Assembly (NCBI RefSeq): GCF_004519335.1
Contig: NZ_SOZD01000002.1
Coordinates: 248,001-312,000 of the forward strand
Length of the DNA stretch: 64,000 nucleotides
Direction: 5' to 3'
Source: Jiella endophytica
GTDB lineage: Bacteria > Pseudomonadota > Alphaproteobacteria > Rhizobiales > Rhizobiaceae
Shown: positions 16,117 through 25,559 of the stretch, piece after piece
How the letters are laid out: each line of letters starts with the position of its first letter
Numbering within the stretch: the first letter of the stretch is position 1
Notes under the pieces: generated by a model
The model's database searches: none
What the model was told of the DNA's origin: nothing
The model's input: the letters and a program-made list of their open reading frames with translations, nothing else
Translations under genes and position numbers: made by a program

Positions 16117-18612
16117 GTGGGCATCAGAGGCAGGATCTTCGTCGCATTCTTGCCGGTCGCCGTTCTGGCGGTCGCGCTGGGTCTCGTTGCCGAGCTGACG
16201 ATGGAAACCGCGCCGCAGGGCGCCCTGCCGCAGCCTGCTCTCACACGGCATGCCCTGCCGAAGCCAGCCGAAACGCCGCGCGAGGCCGCGCCGCAGATAA
16301 CCCGGCCGGCGATGCTGCTTCCCGATCCGAACGCCGATCTGCGCGCCTTCGCCGATCGCGCGGCCAGCGAGCTCGAAACGATCCGGCTCGCCGCGGTCGA
16401 CTATATCGAGGACGGCACGAAGGACAGCTACGACCGGTTCCAGAGCGCTGCCGGCGACCTCGCCGATCTCTCGCCGCAGGACCGCGCGATCATCGACCAG
16501 AATCCGGCGACCGCCGCGGCCTGGCAACGGGTCGAGACCGGCATCGCCTCCTGGCAGAGCGCGGTGGACGAACTTTCCGGCCTGAAGAACGGCGAGGCCA
16601 AGGCCACCTCGGCGGTCGCCGAGGCCGGGCCCCTCGCCGTCTCGGCGATGTCCGACGTCATCAAGCTCGCCTGGCGCGCCTTCGACATCGAGGCGCTCTA
16701 CCACGCGACGGCGACCTTCGAATCGCTGAACACCAGCCTCGTCTCGGCGGAGCGTTTTCTGCGGCTCGGCGAGCGCGCCGCCTTCGATGTCGCCCAGTCG
16801 AAGCTCAACGAGGCGATCGGCCGGCATGCCGCGATGGTCAAGCTGATGACCGACCCGGCGCAGCTGGAGCGGGCCCGCGAGGCGCTGTCGCGGATGAAGG
16901 ATTACGGTGGCAAGCTGGAGGCGACGAAGGACTTCGCCGCCCGGCTCCACGATCTGCGGGCCGGCATGCTGCTCACCGCCCCCCGCGCGGTGGCTGAAAG
17001 CGTCGCAGCGCTGCGCCCGGCAGCCAACGCCGCGCCGGCGATGACGGTCGGCGCCGTTTCGGTGCCGACCGAGAGCGAAGCGGTTTCGGCCGGAAGCAGA
17101 GCTGAATCGGACGGCGAGGCAGGCGAGCCGGCATCGGCCGACGAGAGCGGCATCGCAGCCGAGGCCCCTGCAGCGACGTTCCTCACGCCCGGCCGTCAGG
17201 CGCTGGCCGGCGGCGTCCTGATCGCTGTCGTGGCGCTGTTGAGCGGCCTCGTCGCGGCCCGCAACACGGCGGCGCCCCTTGCCCGTTTCACCGAGCGCCT
17301 CAAGCTGCGCGGCGAGGCGGAGACCGACGAACCGCTCGAAGAGACGGGGCGCGGCGATGCGATCGGCGACCTCGCCAGAGCCGTCCTCGCCATCGAGAAG
17401 CGCAGCCGCAATGACGAGGCGGCGGCCGCTGCCGCCGACGAGATGCGGCTTTCCGAGGAGCGCCGGAAGATCGAGCGGGACGCCGCCGCGCTGAAGGCCG
17501 AGCGGGCAGAGATCGACGCCGACTTCGAGCGCATCGCCGCCGGTCTTGACTGCCTCGCCGACGGCGAACTGACCAAGCGGCTCGGCGACAGCCTCGAAAC
17601 CGCCCATCACGTCGGCCAGCGTTTCGACCGGCTCGCCGTCAATCTCGAACAGACCTTCTCCTCGCTCCACATCGCCAATGCCTCGCTGTCCATCGGCCTT
17701 CGCGAGATCTTCGAGGCGACCGACGATCTCGCCCGCCGCACCGAGCAGCAGGCCGCCAATCTCGAGCAGACCGTCGCGGCGCTGGGCGACGTCTCCACCG
17801 CCGTCGCCGAGACCGCCGAAGGCGCCCGCCGCGCCGAACAGGCGGCCTCGACGGCGAGAGACACCGCCGGCGAAGGCGGCGATATCGTCGGCAAGGCGAT
17901 CAACGCGATGTCGGCGATCGAGCAGTCGTCGCAGAAGATCGTCAAGATCATCGGGGTGATCGACGAGATTGCCTTCCAGACCAATCTCCTGGCGCTGAAT
18001 GCCGGGGTCGAGGCGGCGCGGGCCGGTGAGGCTGGACGGGGCTTTGCCGTCGTCGCACAGGAGGTCCGCGGCCTTGCCCAGCGCTCGGCCGACGCCGCGA
18101 AGGAAATCAAGCAGCTGATCAACGCGTCGAACGGCCAGGTGAAGGAGGGCGTCGGCCTCGTCACCGCCTCCGGGCGTTCGCTCGACGAGATCGTCAGCAA
18201 GGTCGCCGAGGTCAGCCAGCTCGTCGCCGAAATCTCCAAGCGCGCCCAGGACCAGGCGGCGAATCTGAATGAAGTTTCGAGCGCCGCCGACCAGATGGAC
18301 AAGGCGACCCAGCAGAATGCCGCCATGGTGGAGGAGACCACCGCCGCCGCCCAGGGCCTCAGGGCCGAGAACGAGACGCTGGCGGTGCTGATCGGCAGCT
18401 ATGCCGGCTCGAAGCGCGGCCTCTCCCCCGAAGCCGCGAAGCCCGCCCAGCGGCGGGCCGAGAGCCGCGCCGCCGCACCCGAGGAGGAGGACGACGACGT
18501 CACCTTCTGGAACGCTCCGCCGCGCCGGCCCGCGGCGCGGCCCGCCGCCGCCCCCGCCGCCGCGGCGCAGGCTCTGGCGACACAGGAAATCGACGGGTGG
18601 GAGGAGTTCTGA
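16117..18612 (+). CDS. Methyl-accepting chemotaxis protein
   Basis: About 831 residues from the GTG at 16117. A GTG at 16108 is an alternative, and the frame extends to an unlikely ATG at 15970. A membrane anchor lies at residues about 8-26. A long helical periplasmic region of about 330 residues has no recognised ligand fold, and a second membrane segment ([18 protein letters not shown]) lies near 360-380. A HAMP-like and coiled-coil linker and the signalling hairpin follow ([20 protein letters not shown], then [17 protein letters not shown]). The protein ends ..GWEEF, resembling the xWxxF tether that recruits CheR/CheB. The ligand is unknown. It is divergent from dadA and convergent with the cobalamin genes. 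Confidence 0.93.
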   Translation: MGIRGRIFVAFLPVAVLAVALGLVAELTMETAPQGALPQPALTRHALPKPAETPREAAPQITRPAMLLPDPNADLRAFADRAASELETIRLAAVDYIEDGTKDSYDRFQSAAGDLADLSPQDRAIIDQNPATAAAWQRVETGIASWQSAVDELSGLKNGEAKATSAVAEAGPLAVSAMSDVIKLAWRAFDIEALYHATATFESLNTSLVSAERFLRLGERAAFDVAQSKLNEAIGRHAAMVKLMTDPAQLERAREALSRMKDYGGKLEATKDFAARLHDLRAGMLLTAPRAVAESVAALRPAANAAPAMTVGAVSVPTESEAVSAGSRAESDGEAGEPASADESGIAAEAPAATFLTPGRQALAGGVLIAVVALLSGLVAARNTAAPLARFTERLKLRGEAETDEPLEETGRGDAIGDLARAVLAIEKRSRNDEAAAAAADEMRLSEERRKIERDAAALKAERAEIDADFERIAAGLDCLADGELTKRLGDSLETAHHVGQRFDRLAVNLEQTFSSLHIANASLSIGLREIFEATDDLARRTEQQAANLEQTVAALGDVSTAVAETAEGARRAEQAASTARDTAGEGGDIVGKAINAMSAIEQSSQKIVKIIGVIDEIAFQTNLLALNAGVEAARAGEAGRGFAVVAQEVRGLAQRSADAAKEIKQLINASNGQVKEGVGLVTASGRSLDEIVSKVAEVSQLVAEISKRAQDQAANLNEVSSAADQMDKATQQNAAMVEETTAAAQGLRAENETLAVLIGSYAGSKRGLSPEAAKPAQRRAESRAAAPEEEDDDVTFWNAPPRRPAARPAAAPAAAAQALATQEIDGWEEF

Positions 18613-18633
18613 CCGTCCTGCCGAGCTGACCGG

Positions 18634-20442
18634 CTATGCGTCTTTGGCGATCCCGGTCCCGGCCTTGCGGGCATAGCCGCGCGGCGTATAGGCCCAGCTT
18701 CTGCCGTCGCCCGTGGTGACCACGCGACTGTTCGACGAGCCGACGATCACCACCGTCAGCATGTCCACCTCGTCGACATCGAGATCGGCGAGAGGCACGA
18801 TGCGCACCGTCTCGCCGTCGCGGCCGAGATTGGTGGCGAGGATCACCGGCGTATCGGCCGGCCGGTGCCTCAGGAGTTCATCGCGGGCAAAGGCCAGCTG
18901 GGTGCGCCGCTTCTTCGACACCGGATTGTAGAAGGCGATGACGAAGTCGCCCTGCCCTGCCGCCTTCACCCGGCGCTGGATATCCTCCCAGGGCGTCAGG
19001 AGATCCGACAGCGAAATGGTGCAGAAGTCGTGGCCGAGCGGCGCGCCGGCGCGCGCTGCCGCACCCTGCAGCGCCGAGATGCCGGGCGAGTTGACAACCT
19101 CGATGCGGCGGGCGGCATCAGAGACGTCGCCCTTGTCGAGCAGCTCGAAGACCAGCGTCGCCATCGCATAGATGCCGGCATCGCCGGAACAGACGAGCGC
19201 CACGCGGCGCCCCTCGCCCGCCAATTCCATCGCATGGCGCACCCGCGCCTCTTCCCGGCCAAGGTCGAAATCGTGGCAGGCCTTGCCCTCGCTCAGCGGC
19301 CCAAGCAGGTCGAGATAGAGCGAATAGCCAACGAGATCGCTCGCCTGGCCGATCATTCGGCTGACCTCGGGAGAGCGCCAGGCCGGCTGCCCCGGCCCGA
19401 TGCCGACGACGAACAGGCAGCCCCGCGCCCGGCCGATCGTTTCGGGATCGACGGGCCCCGGCGCCTCGCCGAGCGCCGCGGTCACCCGCCGCGACTTGCG
19501 CTTGGCGAGCCGCAGCGCGCCGCCCGGGCCGACAGCTGCCAGCGCCGCACCTTCGGCAACGCCGTGGCAGCCGACCTCGGCAAAGACGACGTCCGACGGG
19601 TTCTCGAGCCGCGGCGCCTCTTCCTCCAGCCGCGCGGCGGAGAAGAACCGCGCCGGTACGCCGAAGTGGCTAGCGACGGCATGGACGGCGGCCTCGTCGG
19701 CCTTGACGTCGAGGCTGGCGACGGCGGCGAGCGCCAGCGGGCTCACGCCGGCTTCCTCGAGCACGGCTTCGGCGAGGGCGATCGCCTCTTCGGCCGGCGC
19801 GCCGCGCTCGGCGCCGATGCCGAGGACAAGGGTCGCGGGGCGGTAGAGAAGCTCCTGCGGCTCCGGCCTGCGGCGTGCCACGGAGACTGTGAGGCGCACA
19901 GCGCCGTCTTCGGCGACAGGGACACGCGCGGCCTCGAGCCAGGGTGCCCGGCCGTCGAGCCGTGCCGTTGCGCCGTCGAGAAGCATGGCCATCAGCGCCT
20001 TGGCGGCTTCGGGGTTTTCGAGGCGATAGCCTTGCGGGGGAGCGTCGAGGGCGACGCCGAACTTCACGTCGCCAGCCGTCGTCACCGCCGCAAAGCCGCC
20101 GGTCGCAACGGCGATCGTCCGGGCAAGATCGTTGGCGCCGTGATGGCCGCCGATCAGCGGGACGACCGACGAGCCGTCCTCGGCGACGGCGATCACCGGC
20201 GGCTCGGCCATCTTGTCGGCAATCAGCGGCGCGAGAATGCGGATCAGCGCGCCGCTCGCCATGATCGCGACGATCGGCTGGCCTGCGACGAAGCACTCCC
20301 GCAACCTCTCGGCGATGGGAGCGCCGCCCGAGCGGGCGCCGATCGCCTCAGCCGTGCCGCCGATCGCGGCCGCGATCGTCTCGGCGAGTTCGCGGGTTCC
20401 CCCGGTGAGATGAAGGACGGCGGGTCTTTGCTCAGCGCTCAC
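18634..20442 (-). CDS. cobJ: CbiG-CobJ fusion: cobalt-precorrin-5A hydrolase and precorrin-3B C17-methyltransferase
   Basis: 602 residues from the GTG at 20442, which overlaps the cobI stop (GTGA). Residues 1 to about 340 are CbiG-like: ASGALIRILAPLIADKM and VPLIGGHHGANDLAR belong to the N-terminal domain, and VFAEVGCHGVAEGAA to the C-terminal domain. Residues about 340-602 are a CobJ/CbiH SAM methyltransferase (VVGIGPGQPAWRSPEV; LVCSGDAGIYAMA; VIAFYNPVSKKR; VGSSNSRV). The first activity opens the delta-lactone ring and the second methylates C17 with ring contraction. Fusion of these consecutive steps suggests channelling. The frame upstream of 20442 overlaps cobI and is an artefact. Confidence 0.9.
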   Translation of the reverse strand: MSAEQRPAVLHLTGGTRELAETIAAAIGGTAEAIGARSGGAPIAERLRECFVAGQPIVAIMASGALIRILAPLIADKMAEPPVIAVAEDGSSVVPLIGGHHGANDLARTIAVATGGFAAVTTAGDVKFGVALDAPPQGYRLENPEAAKALMAMLLDGATARLDGRAPWLEAARVPVAEDGAVRLTVSVARRRPEPQELLYRPATLVLGIGAERGAPAEEAIALAEAVLEEAGVSPLALAAVASLDVKADEAAVHAVASHFGVPARFFSAARLEEEAPRLENPSDVVFAEVGCHGVAEGAALAAVGPGGALRLAKRKSRRVTAALGEAPGPVDPETIGRARGCLFVVGIGPGQPAWRSPEVSRMIGQASDLVGYSLYLDLLGPLSEGKACHDFDLGREEARVRHAMELAGEGRRVALVCSGDAGIYAMATLVFELLDKGDVSDAARRIEVVNSPGISALQGAAARAGAPLGHDFCTISLSDLLTPWEDIQRRVKAAGQGDFVIAFYNPVSKKRRTQLAFARDELLRHRPADTPVILATNLGRDGETVRIVPLADLDVDEVDMLTVVIVGSSNSRVVTTGDGRSWAYTPRGYARKAGTGIAKDA

Positions 20443-21197
20443 GCCGGGCCTTTCCTGTCTGTCGGTTCCGAGCGCCGGGCAGACGCCTGGCGGTACCGGC
20501 CGGCGATCGCCGGCTCGTCGCCGCGATAGCCGAGGATCATCGAGAAATACGGTGCCACGCCGGAGACCTCTGCCAGCGGCAGCACCCGCTCCTCGCCGAG
20601 GGTCACCCGCTCGCAATAGATGGCGCGGTCGAGAAGCCCGAGGCGCTCGATCAGCGCGCGGACGCGGTCGAAATGCCGGCCGAGCTTCATGATGACGAAG
20701 GCGCCTGTGAGTTTCGCCGCCAGCGCTTCGTCGTCGAGCGGGCCGGGAATGACGGTGAGGACGTCGTTGCGGCTGGCAAGCGGCGTCAGTGCCCTGGCGG
20801 CGGCGGCCATGGGCGAGGCGACGCCGGGGACGATCTCGCTCGGGTAGCGGTCCGCCAGACGCTCGAACAGATACATGAAGGAGCCGTAGAAGAACGGATC
20901 GCCCTCGCAGAGGACGGCGACGTCGCGGCCCTCGTCGAGCCGTGCGGCGATCGCCTCCGCCGCCCGGTCGTAGACCTCCGCCGCCGGAAAGCGCTCGACG
21001 CGCATCGGCACGACGATCGGGATCTCCTCCTGGCGGGGACTGAGAAAGCCGGCGACGATCGAGCGGGCGAAACTCGCGCCGTGATCGGGCGCCGGATAGG
21101 CGACGACCGGCGCGGATGTCAGAATACGATGGGCCTTCAGCGTCAGGAGTTCCGGATCGCCCGGACCGACGCCGAGGCCGTAGAGCGTGCCGGTCAT
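20439..21197 (-). CDS. cobI: Precorrin-2 C20-methyltransferase
   Basis: 252 residues, starting MTGTLYGLGVGPGDPELLTL, a diagnostic opening for CobI/CbiL. Other family features are ALCEGDPFFYGSFMYLFERL-like text (VLCEGDPFFYGSFMYLFE), EIVPGVASPMAAAARA and VIMKLGRHFDRVRALIERLG. It methylates C20 of precorrin-2 (or cobalt-precorrin-2) with SAM. The open frame runs upstream to 22181 but that part overlaps cobL. The ATG at 21197 overlaps the cobL stop by four bases, and the stop overlaps the cobJ start, so the genes are coupled. Confidence 0.95.
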   Translation of the reverse strand: MTGTLYGLGVGPGDPELLTLKAHRILTSAPVVAYPAPDHGASFARSIVAGFLSPRQEEIPIVVPMRVERFPAAEVYDRAAEAIAARLDEGRDVAVLCEGDPFFYGSFMYLFERLADRYPSEIVPGVASPMAAAARALTPLASRNDVLTVIPGPLDDEALAAKLTGAFVIMKLGRHFDRVRALIERLGLLDRAIYCERVTLGEERVLPLAEVSGVAPYFSMILGYRGDEPAIAGRYRQASARRSEPTDRKGPA

Positions 21198-22495
21198 CCG
21201 GCCTGCCCCGGCTTCGGATGCGGCTTGGTCAGATGCCAGTGGACCACGGGCATGGCCGGCTTGAAGCCCCGGAACGGGCCGACCGTCTCGGCCCGGTCGA
21301 TGGCGATGCGCATCAGTTCGCCGCCGAGCCTGCCGTGGAGATCGATCAGGATCGCCTCGGATTCCAGCGTTACGGCATGGGCGACCATCCGCCCGCCGGG
21401 CTTCAGCGCCTGCCAGGCGGCGTCGAAGACGCCGTCGGAGAGGCCGCCGCCGATGAAGACCGCGTCGGGCCGGTCGAGCCCTGCCAGCGCTTCCGGCGCG
21501 CGCGCCTCGACGATCAGGAGTTCCGGCACGCCGAGGGTGGACGCGTTCTCGGCGATCATCGCGCAGCGCTCGGCCAGTGGCTCGATGGCGATGGCACGGC
21601 TGCGGGGCGCTCCGCGCAGCCACTCGACGGCAATCGAGCCGGCGCCGGCCCCGACGTCCCAGAGGAGCGCGCCCGGCATAGGTTCGAGCGCCGCGATTGC
21701 CAGCGCCCGAAGCGTCCGCTTGGTCATCTTGCCGTCGTGGACGAAGGCATCGTCGGGCAGGCCGGCAACGACCGGCCGCGGCGTCGCGGCGCGGCCGGCG
21801 ACGCATTCGATGGCAACAAGGTTGAGATCGGCGCCGTCCTCGAGATCGTAACCCGCCGCACCGGCTGCGAGGATCCGCTCCTGCTCGCCACCGAGATGCT
21901 CCATGACGACGAGCCGGCTCTGGCCGAAGCCGCGGCTGGTCAAGAGCCGGGCGATCTCCCGCGGCGAGCCGGCGTCTTCGGAGAGCACGAGCAAGCGCTC
22001 GCCCGGGAAGAGATGTCGCGACAGCTGGTCGACGGGCCGGCCATGCACCGTCAGGCAGGCGGTATCCTGCAGCGGCCAGCCCAGCCTTGCGGCAGCCAGC
22101 GAGAAGGCCGAGGGCGCCGAAAACACCCGCATGTCTTCGGGCGGCACGTGCCGGGCGAGCGTCGCGCCGATGCCGAACCACATCGGATCGCCGGTGGCGA
22201 GGACGACGGTCGGCGTTCCGGCGCGGGCGAGCAGCGCTTCGAGGCCGTCGGAGAACGGCCTGCCCCAGAGGATCGTCTCGGCGTCACTGACGCCCAGCAT
22301 CGCGAGGTGTCGCTCGCCGCCGAAGATCGTCGCGGCCCGGTCGAGTGCGTCGAGGGCCTCGCTGGTCAACGAGGCGAGGCCGGCATCGCCGATCCCGATG
22401 ACTGTAAGCCATGGGCCGTCCGCATCGGCCTCGGGCCGGTCGTCGTCCAGCGTGGCAGCCTTGCCGGAAAGCCAGGGGCGGACGGGATCGCTCAC
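21194..22495 (-). CDS. cobL: Precorrin-6Y C5,15-methyltransferase (decarboxylating)
   Basis: 433 residues from a GTG at 22495 that overlaps the cobH stop. The N-terminal half is a CbiE-type methyltransferase (LTVIGIGDAGLASLTSEALD; VLATGDPMWFGIGATLAR). The C-terminal half, from about residue 245, is CbiT-like (DDAFVHDGKMTKRTLRALAI; LLWDVGAGAGSIAVEWL; VFIGGGLSDGVFDAAW). Together they methylate C5 and C15 and decarboxylate the ring C acetate. The length is normal for CobL. The upstream extension of the frame to 22765 lies over cobH and is not coding. Confidence 0.95.
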   Translation of the reverse strand: MSDPVRPWLSGKAATLDDDRPEADADGPWLTVIGIGDAGLASLTSEALDALDRAATIFGGERHLAMLGVSDAETILWGRPFSDGLEALLARAGTPTVVLATGDPMWFGIGATLARHVPPEDMRVFSAPSAFSLAAARLGWPLQDTACLTVHGRPVDQLSRHLFPGERLLVLSEDAGSPREIARLLTSRGFGQSRLVVMEHLGGEQERILAAGAAGYDLEDGADLNLVAIECVAGRAATPRPVVAGLPDDAFVHDGKMTKRTLRALAIAALEPMPGALLWDVGAGAGSIAVEWLRGAPRSRAIAIEPLAERCAMIAENASTLGVPELLIVEARAPEALAGLDRPDAVFIGGGLSDGVFDAAWQALKPGGRMVAHAVTLESEAILIDLHGRLGGELMRIAIDRAETVGPFRGFKPAMPVVHWHLTKPHPKPGQAG

Positions 22496-24072
22496 TGCCC
22501 CTCCGTGCCGATGGCGAGGGCGTTGACGGCGCTGGCCGCGAGCGCCGAACCGCCGCGCCGGCCGGAAAGGGTGACGAAGGGTACGCCGCGGGAATCGGCA
22601 AGAAGCGCCGCCTTGGATTCGGCGGCACCGACGAAGCCGACCGGCATGCCGATGATCAGCGCCGGGCGCGGTGCGCCCTCGTCGAGCCGTTCGAGCAGCC
22701 GGAACAGCGCCGTCGGCGCATTGCCGATGGCGACGATGGCGCCTTCCAGGAGATCGTCGGTCCACAGATCGACCTGGGCGGCCGAGCGGGTGGTGGCGTT
22801 CTTCTCGGCGATGCGGCGGGTGCGCGGATCGGTGATCCGGCAGACGATCTTGTTCTGCTGCTTCAGCCTGGCGGAAATGATGCCGTGGGAGACCATCTCG
22901 CTATCGCAAAGGATCGGCGCCCCCGCCTCCAGCGCCGCAACGCCCGCAGCGACGGCACCTTCGGAGATCGCGAGGTCGGCGACGATGTCGGTCATGCCGC
23001 AGGCGTGGATCATCCTGACGGCCAGCGCCTCGGCTTCCGGCGGCACGGCGGAGAGATCGGCCTCCTCGCGGATGATCCGGAAGCTTTCGGCATAGATCGC
23101 CGCCGGATCCTTCAGATAGGCGTCTGCGGAGGCGCCGTTGGCGAAATCCTCGATGCCGCCGCTGTCGGCAGCTGCGAGATTGGCCTCCTTCAGCTGGTCG
23201 AGACCGACGATCCAGCCCTCCTCGGAGAGCACTGCAGCGAGTTCGTCCTCCGCAAGGTCGCGCGGAACGTCGAGCAGCGGACCGAACCGGTCGGCGGCAT
23301 CGAGCCGGGCGAAGAGCTCGGCGAGCGTCTCGACCTGCGCCTCGTCGAGGCAGGACTTTTCGCCCTTCTCGATATCGACGAGGCCCGGATAGATCTCCGC
23401 CAGCACGACCGGTGCGGCGATCGCCTCGGCGAACCGCGTCTCGAACGGCCAGACGGCGATCTTGCCGGCAAATTCGGGATCGCTGCGCAGCTGCTGGAGG
23501 CGGGCGATGCCGGTGATCGCCTGGCTGCCGACCGAGCCGGTGAAATTCAGCTTCCAGACCGGCTGCGCCTTGCCGGTACGAGCTTCGCCGAGGCGCTTTT
23601 CCGGCAGCGCCGTCGGATAGGGATCGGGCTTGGTGACAGACAGGCCCGGCACTTCCTGGTGCATCGGCCGGCCCCAATACATCGGGGCGAAGGCGAGACG
23701 CTCGCGATTGAGCCGTCCGGTCACCTCGAAGCGGTTGGAGAAGTTGTCGTCGCGGTCCTGCAGCGCCTCGGCGAAATAGGCCCAGAGCGCCTGCCAGCCG
23801 CCTTCGCCGGAGACGGCGGCCGCACCGCCCTTCGGATAGCCGAAGGGGAAGTCGAAGCCGCAGAACACCGTCTTGTCCTCGGCGAGGGCGTCGCGCAGGA
23901 ACTGGCGCAGCCGGGCCATGGCCGCCGAGCGGGTCGGCGGGTTCGACGTCTCGGTGAGACGAACTCCGCCGCCGTCGCGCTCGGCAAGGGCGATCCAGAT
24001 CGAATCCTTGCCGGTGGTCGGCGTGTTGGCGGCCGACCAGTCGATGATCGCGTAGCGGTCGAAAAGAGGCAT
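22492..24072 (-). CDS. cobH: Precorrin-8X methylmutase with an N-terminal DUF429-like domain
   Basis: 526 residues, whereas CobH is usually about 210. Residues about 315-526 are CobH: RMIHACGMTDIVADLAISEG with the catalytic His, then APILCDSEMVSHGI, GNAPTALFRLLE and GMPVGFVGAAESK. This part moves the C11 methyl to C12 to form hydrogenobyrinate or cobyrinate. Residues 1 to about 300 have IDWSAAN near the start, FCGFDFPFGYP at about 90 and AVWPFETRF...AEIYPG at about 215-235, resembling the RNase H-like DUF429 pattern. The N-terminal role is unknown. There is one uninterrupted frame from the ATG at 24072, so it is a true fusion in this sequence. Confidence 0.88.
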   Translation of the reverse strand: MPLFDRYAIIDWSAANTPTTGKDSIWIALAERDGGGVRLTETSNPPTRSAAMARLRQFLRDALAEDKTVFCGFDFPFGYPKGGAAAVSGEGGWQALWAYFAEALQDRDDNFSNRFEVTGRLNRERLAFAPMYWGRPMHQEVPGLSVTKPDPYPTALPEKRLGEARTGKAQPVWKLNFTGSVGSQAITGIARLQQLRSDPEFAGKIAVWPFETRFAEAIAAPVVLAEIYPGLVDIEKGEKSCLDEAQVETLAELFARLDAADRFGPLLDVPRDLAEDELAAVLSEEGWIVGLDQLKEANLAAADSGGIEDFANGASADAYLKDPAAIYAESFRIIREEADLSAVPPEAEALAVRMIHACGMTDIVADLAISEGAVAAGVAALEAGAPILCDSEMVSHGIISARLKQQNKIVCRITDPRTRRIAEKNATTRSAAQVDLWTDDLLEGAIVAIGNAPTALFRLLERLDEGAPRPALIIGMPVGFVGAAESKAALLADSRGVPFVTLSGRRGGSALAASAVNALAIGTEGQ

Positions 24073-24128
24073 GCGGTCGTCTCGTCTCCTGGCGCCGGGG
24101 CGCCGCTGTCATCCTGTCGCGATGCAAT

Positions 24129-25226
24129 CTAGCGCATCGACCGCGGGCCGAGAGGATGGTCGGCATGCGGATAGGGATGGTGGTGATGGGCATTTGCATG
24201 GCCATGAGCATGGGAATGCCCGTGATCATGGGCATGATCATGGCCGTTGCCGCCATCGCCGTGGTGGTGATGGCCGTGGTCGTGGTGATGACCATCATGG
24301 TCGTGATCGTGGTGATGATGGGCATGCCCGCCATCATGGCCATGCTCCGCCGGCCCGGTGCCGATCCCCTCGACATGGTGGTGATGACTCTCCTGGGCGA
24401 GCCCCACCTCGGCCTCGAAGCCCAGCACCTTCTCGCGATACTTGCAGAGCTGGCAGTTCATGTTGTTGGTGCCTTCGAGGATCTCGTTGAGGCGATCGAC
24501 GAAGGTTTCCACCACGAGGTCGTGGTCGCCGAGATAGCCGGCCTTGAGGAACTTGATCTGAGGGTTGGCGGCGGCGACCTTGTCGGTCTCGTCGTAGATC
24601 CGGCGCACCAGGATGCCGGTGAAGAGGAAATAGGGAAAGACGACGATCCGCTTGTAGCCGAGCCGCGCGGCATGGCCGAGGCCCGGCCCGACGAGCGGAA
24701 AGGTGACGCCGGAATAGCAGGTCTCGCCCCAGCCGAAGCCGAGCCCTTCCCAGAGCATCCGCATGACCTTGGCCACATTGGAATTGGCGTCCGGGTCGGA
24801 GGCGCCGCGGCCGACGACCACCAGCATCGTGTCGTGCAGCGGCTCGCCCTCGCGCCAGCCATCGGCGATCAGGCATTCCTTGATCCGTTCGCCGGCGGCG
24901 CGCAGCATCTTCAGGTCGATGCCGAGCTCGCGGCCATAGGTGATCGTCACGCCATTGGCGGCGGCGTAGGTGTTCAGCACCGAGGGGATGTCGTTCTTGG
25001 CGTGGCCGGCGGCAAACAACATGCCCGGCAGCGCCATGATCTCGCGGGCGCCGCTCTCGCGAAGCCGGTCGAGGCCATCCCGGATGATCGGCGTTGCGAA
25101 TTCCAGATAGCCGTAGTCGGTGTTCCAGTCCGGCAGCCGGCTCTTCAGCTTGTCGGCAAGCCCGGCAAATTCGCGCACCGCGCCCTCGTCACGGCTGCCA
25201 TGGCCGCACAGCATCAAGGCTTTCAT
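24129..25226 (-). CDS. cbiX: Sirohydrochlorin cobaltochelatase with His-rich C-terminal tail
   Basis: 365 residues. Two related chelatase halves are visible: MKALMLCGHGSRDEGAVREF at the N terminus and LVVVGRGASDPDANSNVAKV at about 135-155, with conserved VVFPYFLFTGILVRRI-like text. An MNCQLC motif (MxCxxC) lies at residues 256-261 and a tail with dozens of His from about residue 280 to the end. Bacillus megaterium CbiX has the same combination of MxCxxC, shown to bind an Fe-S cluster, and a His-rich tail. It inserts cobalt into sirohydrochlorin early in the pathway, and the tail probably stores or delivers metal. It is the first gene of the minus-strand corrin cluster, 56 bases before cobH. 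Confidence 0.93.
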   Translation of the reverse strand: MKALMLCGHGSRDEGAVREFAGLADKLKSRLPDWNTDYGYLEFATPIIRDGLDRLRESGAREIMALPGMLFAAGHAKNDIPSVLNTYAAANGVTITYGRELGIDLKMLRAAGERIKECLIADGWREGEPLHDTMLVVVGRGASDPDANSNVAKVMRMLWEGLGFGWGETCYSGVTFPLVGPGLGHAARLGYKRIVVFPYFLFTGILVRRIYDETDKVAAANPQIKFLKAGYLGDHDLVVETFVDRLNEILEGTNNMNCQLCKYREKVLGFEAEVGLAQESHHHHVEGIGTGPAEHGHDGGHAHHHHDHDHDGHHHDHGHHHHGDGGNGHDHAHDHGHSHAHGHANAHHHHPYPHADHPLGPRSMR

Positions 25227-25559
25227 TCCGATCCTCCATCAGCACGATGCCGAAGGGCCGCCGGCCCTCCGCCAGACATCATGCGTCCAAACAAAGACGC
25301 GCGGCGGGTGCCCTGCGTCCGTTCACGACGCCGGAGGATCCGCTGCCCCGCCTCTGCGGGACCGGCGAATCGATCCGACAGCTCCGTCTAGGCCCCCTGC
25401 TTGGGTCGGCCGCACCGGAATTGCTTTCAGCCCCTTCGAGAGGGGCACCGTCGTCTTGACGACTATCGCGTAGAGGGGATTGGCGGCCGGGTCAAACGGC
25501 TCGTCGCCGACAGGGCCTTCCGCCATGTCGTGCGGCCCGGCGTGGGGTGATCTCGGGGA
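25227..25559 (-). other. Intergenic region upstream of cbiX; possible leader, no confirmed riboswitch
   Basis: 333 bases between the GGDEF-EAL gene stop and the cbiX start. On the minus strand, 25449-25412 reads GGTGCCCC-TCTCGAAG-GGGCTGAAAG and then TTCCGGTGCGG, which resembles the 5' core of a cobalamin riboswitch (GGTGCC, GGCTGAAA, CCGGTG). GGAGCTGTC follows about 30 bases on. The conserved B12-box that should close the structure was not found. A 67-codon frame (25526-25323) shows no recognised family. A degenerate or variant element is possible but unproven. Confidence 0.3.

Noticed and set aside
24156-25391. 411-codon plus-strand frame antisense to cbiX, beginning with many Met and Val
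   Set aside because: The Met/Val-rich start is simply the reverse complement of the His codons in the CbiX tail.
25323-25526. 67-codon minus-strand frame upstream of cbiX
   Set aside because: No recognised family and no ribosome site; the same bases show riboswitch-like motifs.
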